Below, in pieces: positions 59,578-64,000 of a stretch of DNA of 64,000 nt. A model generated the notes under the pieces. The model was given only the letters and a program-made list of their open reading frames with translations, was not told where the DNA came from and made no database searches. Position 1 is the stretch's first letter; every line of letters starts with the position of its first letter. Source of the stretch: Chrysomallon squamiferum (taxonomy: Eukaryota; Mollusca; Gastropoda; Neomphalida; Peltospiridae); assembly GCA_012295275.1 (NCBI GenBank), contig CM022677.1, forward strand, positions 8,003,491 through 8,067,490, written 5' to 3'. Both the position numbers and the translations under genes were made by a program.

Positions 59578-59777
59578 NNNNNNNNNNNNNNNNNNNNNNN
59601 NNNNNNNNNNNNNNNNNNNNNNNNNNNNNNNNNNNNNNNNNNNNNNNNNNNNNNNNNNNNNNNNNNNNNNNNNNNNNNNNNNNNNNNNNNNNNNNNNNNN
59701 NNNNNNNNNNNNNNNNNNNNNNNNNNNNNNNNNNNNNNNNNNNNNNNNNNNNNNNNNNNNNNNNNNNNNNNNNNNNN
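59578..59777. other. Assembly gap, 200 N
   Basis: Exactly 200 N residues, a conventional unknown-length placeholder, placed inside a tandem array and directly before the inverted repeat arm. Confidence 0.99.
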
Positions 59778-61814
59778 ACACAGTACTTGTCACATGTAGT
59801 TACAGTATCCAGTATTATGTAGACATCACGTATTATATATCTGTCACAACTCTGTATAGAAAACACTAACAGTGTCAAACACAAAGTTAGTCTAAATTTA
59901 CAGCATGTTCTTGTCGTGGGGTTGTGAGAGAGATATATATATATCACAGATTTTATTACATCAATTAAAATTATTATTAAATGTTTTTATGTTGCCGAGG
60001 ATGGCAAAAAATATTATCATTCATATAGTAGGGTCAAATACGTGTTTTAGAATAGATAAATAAGATAGAGTATCATTCATATAGTAGAAAGGTCAATTGA
60101 TAAATAATAATGTTTTAAAGTAATGAGTGGGGAGTAACTGCTCGCAAGATAGAGTAAGATGACTGCTTCTTACTGGGAGCTTTCATTAGCATTGGTCATG
60201 CTGCCTGGAATTCTCATTATTCTTTTGTATTTCATTCCCTGTTATTCTTATTTTCTGACTGTGCCCATCCTATATTAGAATATGTTAGTAATATTCCTGT
60301 TCATTTCGCCTTCGCTGAGATCGTAACAGCTTTGTTCCTAGCTTTATTGGGGTATTCCTTATCATTCTTTAGTGCTTTTAATTAATTATTCCTCATATTT
60401 TCTCAGCGAGCGCATCACATATTAAAATATATTATTGGAATTTCTATTAATGTCGCCGTCGTTGCCGTCCTAACGTTATTGGTGTTCTCCTCGTTATTCC
60501 TTTTACTTTTCATTCGCTGTTATTCTCATTTCCTGACCGTGAGCATCTGTAATAAAATATATTATTATTATCTCTATTAATAGTGCCGTCGTAAAGGGTT
60601 TGTTCCTAATGTACTTCTCAATATTCTTTTACTCTTTTTATTAAGTATCATTATTACCTTATTAGTGTGCACATATAATTAATATATAATTAGTAACGGC
60701 ACTATTATCATAAGAAACATAATAAACTTTAAATAAACCTCAACCTAACCCTAACCCTAAACCTATAAGTAAACCTAACCCTAACGAAGTCTTTTAACTT
60801 AATTCTAATGCTAACACTAGTACTAATGCTGATCATAAAACTGTTTTGCAGATTATCGTAAGAAAGAAAATAAACTTTAAAAATAACCCTATGCCTAAGC
60901 CTAACTCAGATTCTAGCCCTAACTCTAACTCGGACGCTAAAGAAGTGCCTATGCTTCATTTTTATGCGAAGACTATTTTGCACAGTAGCACTGATAATAA
61001 AATATAAATAACTCTAACCCTAACCCTAACCTTAACACTAACAGCTAACTCTAAACCTAAACCCAATGAAGTCAGTAAATTTAATTCTAATGCTAACAGT
61101 AGTCCCAACCCTGATCATAAAATTGTTTTGTTGATAAGCATAATAAAATTTAAATAACCCTAACCCTAACCCTACCTGAACTTTACTCTTACCCAAGTGC
61201 AAAACGTTAACTCTGATTCTAATATGATCGAAACACTATTTTGCACATGATAATAAATTTAAATAAACCTAATCCTAACGAAGGGACTAAACTTAATTCT
61301 TATGCTAACACACTTTCTGACACTCATCCCAAAACTGTTTAGCACATTAAACTCATAATAATACTGAAACGACCCTAACCCTAACACTAGCCCAAACCTT
61401 AACCCTAAGCGAGACTGTACCCTAACTCAAAACATAACCCTAACGAAGTCGTTAAACTTAATTCTAATGCCAACACAAGGACTAACCCTATTATAACAAT
61501 CGTAATACAATCGTATTAATACAGAATGACAGTGAATAAAAAACGAAAAGGAATAATGAGGAGTTATGCAATAACGTTAGTAACAAGCCGTTACGACATC
61601 AACGACGGCGACATTAATAGAAATTACAGTAATATATTTTAATAGGTGATGCGCCGACTCAGAAAGTATGAGGAATAATTAATACAAAGCGCTAAAGAAA
61701 AATGATAAATACTCCAAGAAAGCTAGGAACGATGCCGTTATGATGGCAATGATGGTGATATTAATAGAAATAGTTATAATGCCTTTGAACACTAAAAAAG
61801 TAAGAATAACTGCG

Positions 61815-61852
<38 letters not shown>

Positions 61853-61855
61853 TGT

Positions 61856-61899
<44 letters not shown>

Positions 61900-62252
61900 T
61901 TTGTTCTAATACATGGTAAAGTTTATACGAATGATAATACACCCCATTCTTTATGTTCTTTATTTGTACGCGATTATGCGGAATACATTAATAATTAGAG
62001 GATTAATTTTACAGTATAATCACATTTGATACATAATAACATATTAACATCACCATTTCCTGTAATATCACCTTTTCTTTTAAAATCTCTAAATAAGAGA
62101 ATATTAATCTCACAGCCCCTCTGAAGTTCTAGATATTATACGGACTTGTAATTATCACAGTAATAAGTAACAGAAAACCACACTGATATCTAGCAATCAC
62201 ACCTTTTCCTGTGTTTCTAAAACAATTTTTTATAAAAACCATATATATATAT

Positions 62253-62311
<59 letters not shown>

Positions 62312-64000
62312 TTTTTATTTTTATTTTTTTTGAGAAAAACAGAAGGGCTTTCAAATAAATGTTTTTTTAAATAGCGTTAAATTTTAGTATTATCCGAATT
62401 TCTATTAACGTCGTTGCCGTCTACCAGAGTCGTTCCTAACGTCATTGGTGTTCTCGTCATTGGAGGAATTTACGTGTTTATTTACTACCAGCTGTGCAGC
62501 TTATACGAATAAATTACGTCCTATCTTATTAAAAGTAGCACTGTTTACATTGATATTTTATTAAGTTTACCTCTGTTTTGCTTCATAATAAATATTGATA
62601 ATATGTATGTAATTGTCAGTATAATCTTGGATATAGTTAAAGGAATATTATCAGCTTTTCAAGAATAATCTGTATAATGTTAATAAAGTAAACGTCGTTA
62701 TTCAATTTCAAATTACCTGTGAAAACTGTGTTCATGTTCACAACATAAATATTATACCTTGTCATCATTTGTTATCTACTTATGAACAAAACTGAATGGA
62801 TTCTTATAACGTAAAAGCTCAGTTTTCAGCATCATGCAGAACATTTTAGTGTAATCTGTTCTGTTGTTAATCAAATATCACATTAATCATTATCTGACTT
62901 TTTATTTTATAGTGGCATTTTACAGCGCTCGACTTGTAAATTCAGAAATAAATAACTTAATGACTAGATATACACTCCACTGTGATAATATTTTTCGGTT
63001 AAACTGAGTTACAATTTCATCTCAACAAACCTCCCCCCCCAAAAAAAACAAAAAAAACAAAACAAAAAACCAACATCAACACTAATACTGAACACGTGAC
63101 AAGTTACACTTTACTTGTATCACAAAATTTGATTTTGCAAATCAAACGACATTAAAATTAAAATTCACAGAGATAAGCGAAGTTTTCTGTTTTGTAAAAC
63201 ACTACGTAATTCACGTTTTATACATGATACTGAATGAAAATAACGTGATGTTTTATTATATTTTCCTATAATTTGCAACATAAAAAATACTGATAATTTT
63301 ACTTACGGTTACATTTTATTCTACTAGGAGAAATCTTATATAGTTTATTATACTTTGTAACTTACATCATAGACAACATGCCTGCCCTCCTCAACTAGTG
63401 TTTTATTAGATATGAAGATATTTTCAGTTAGCTACACGAAATATATCATCTATTTCATCCTATTAAAGCATGAACTATGAAGTAAATATTTTTTTTTTCT
63501 TTAATTATCAATAAAATTTTATATGAAGCTTTTTAAATATCAGTTTAAACTGGCGTCTTATCATCTACATATATAATGCTATGTCTGGTATAATATTATT
63601 ATCCAACATCCACTATTTAAATTGTGGGTCATTATTAAAATTAAATTATATTATTTATTTATTTATTTAATAAACATAAACAGTGTAAATAGCAGTATTC
63701 TTTATACTATAACATGTTGTTTTTGTCTGAACCTCAGTTTATTCGTATAAAACCGAAATCTTATTTGTTTATACACACGCTGTTGTATACGACAAGCAAG
63801 TCTCACATTTATTAAAATATGCTTATTAAATATTAATTACCAGAAAGCTGTAATTAAAACACAGTGTGTGGTCTAATTCGCTATATTTCTCAGTTTCTAA
63901 ATTATTTCCAGTACAATAAAAGCCAAGTTAAAATATTATATTCTTTATATTATTATTGTTATTTTTTTTTATGTTTATACAATAGCATTATATAAACATC
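59778..64000 (-). repeat. Right arm of the >4.2-kb inverted repeat
   Basis: Reverse complement of 26508-30790, starting with ACACAGTACTTGTCACATGT (inverse of 30771-30790). It carries the same dispersed units (60230-60600), telomere-like units (60720-61500), (AAT)n/(ATT)n (61818-61896), the palindromic family (63190-64000) and a poly-C/poly-A tract (63034-63060) matching the poly-G tract at 27512-27530. It continues beyond the window. Confidence 0.9.
60720..61500 (-). repeat. Telomere-like (CCCTAA) units, inverted copy
   Basis: CCTAACCCTAACCCTAA-type stretches at about 60740, 61010, 61155 and 61370, each in the same long unit as at 29100-29890. Confidence 0.85.

Overview
This is a eukaryotic nuclear window: strongly AT-rich, gene-poor and packed with microsatellites, minisatellites and degraded transposons. 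It has spliced exons with consensus GT/AG borders, telomere-type TTAGGG motifs, and a 200-base run of N (an assembly gap). The make-up fits an invertebrate, most likely a lophotrochozoan such as a mollusc, but nothing here fixes the species.

Layout. 0-2.1 kb holds exon-like remnants on the plus strand: a RING-finger tail, a broken EGFR-type kinase exon carrying the DFG motif, and an unassigned 72-nt exon. 2-15 kb is mostly non-coding, with one candidate terminal exon near 7 kb and one palindromic dispersed repeat at 10.9-11.85 kb. 15.3-17.2 kb is a roughly 70-bp satellite. 18.4-25.4 kb carries scattered minus-strand exons of a coiled-coil gene or its remains, with a Gypsy fragment and a minisatellite between them. 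25.8-30.8 kb is a block of dispersed repeats with telomere-like units. An inverted copy of that block fills 59.8-64.0 kb, directly after the assembly gap. 31-37 kb holds three tandem arrays (73 bp, 18 bp and ACAGA-type). 37.8-41 kb has basic-protein coding remnants, a 187-bp hAT MITE and a 54-bp minisatellite.

43.56-51.7 kb is the centrepiece: an endogenous parvovirus (densovirus-like) locus. It holds two diverged capsid (VP) copies, one NS1 gene with HUH nuclease and SF3 helicase motifs, and paired long hairpin repeats that look like viral telomeres. Unit 2 runs hairpin-VP-NS1-hairpin over about 5.2 kb, with VP upstream of NS1 on the same strand, the reverse of the usual parvovirus order. 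All genes carry stops or frameshifts. A fragment of LINE RNase H abuts it on the left.

52.2-57.9 kb, minus strand, has a decayed DHX8/PRP22-type RNA helicase 3' end, a degraded Gypsy pol and three more exon-like segments. 58-59.6 kb is a dispersed repeat that passes into a 78-bp tandem array and then the gap.

No complete, clearly functional host gene is visible. The window reads as a graveyard of host exons, viral genes and transposons embedded in simple repeats. Exon calls come from reading splice consensus and translation by eye, and family names from remembered family motifs; no database search was possible.
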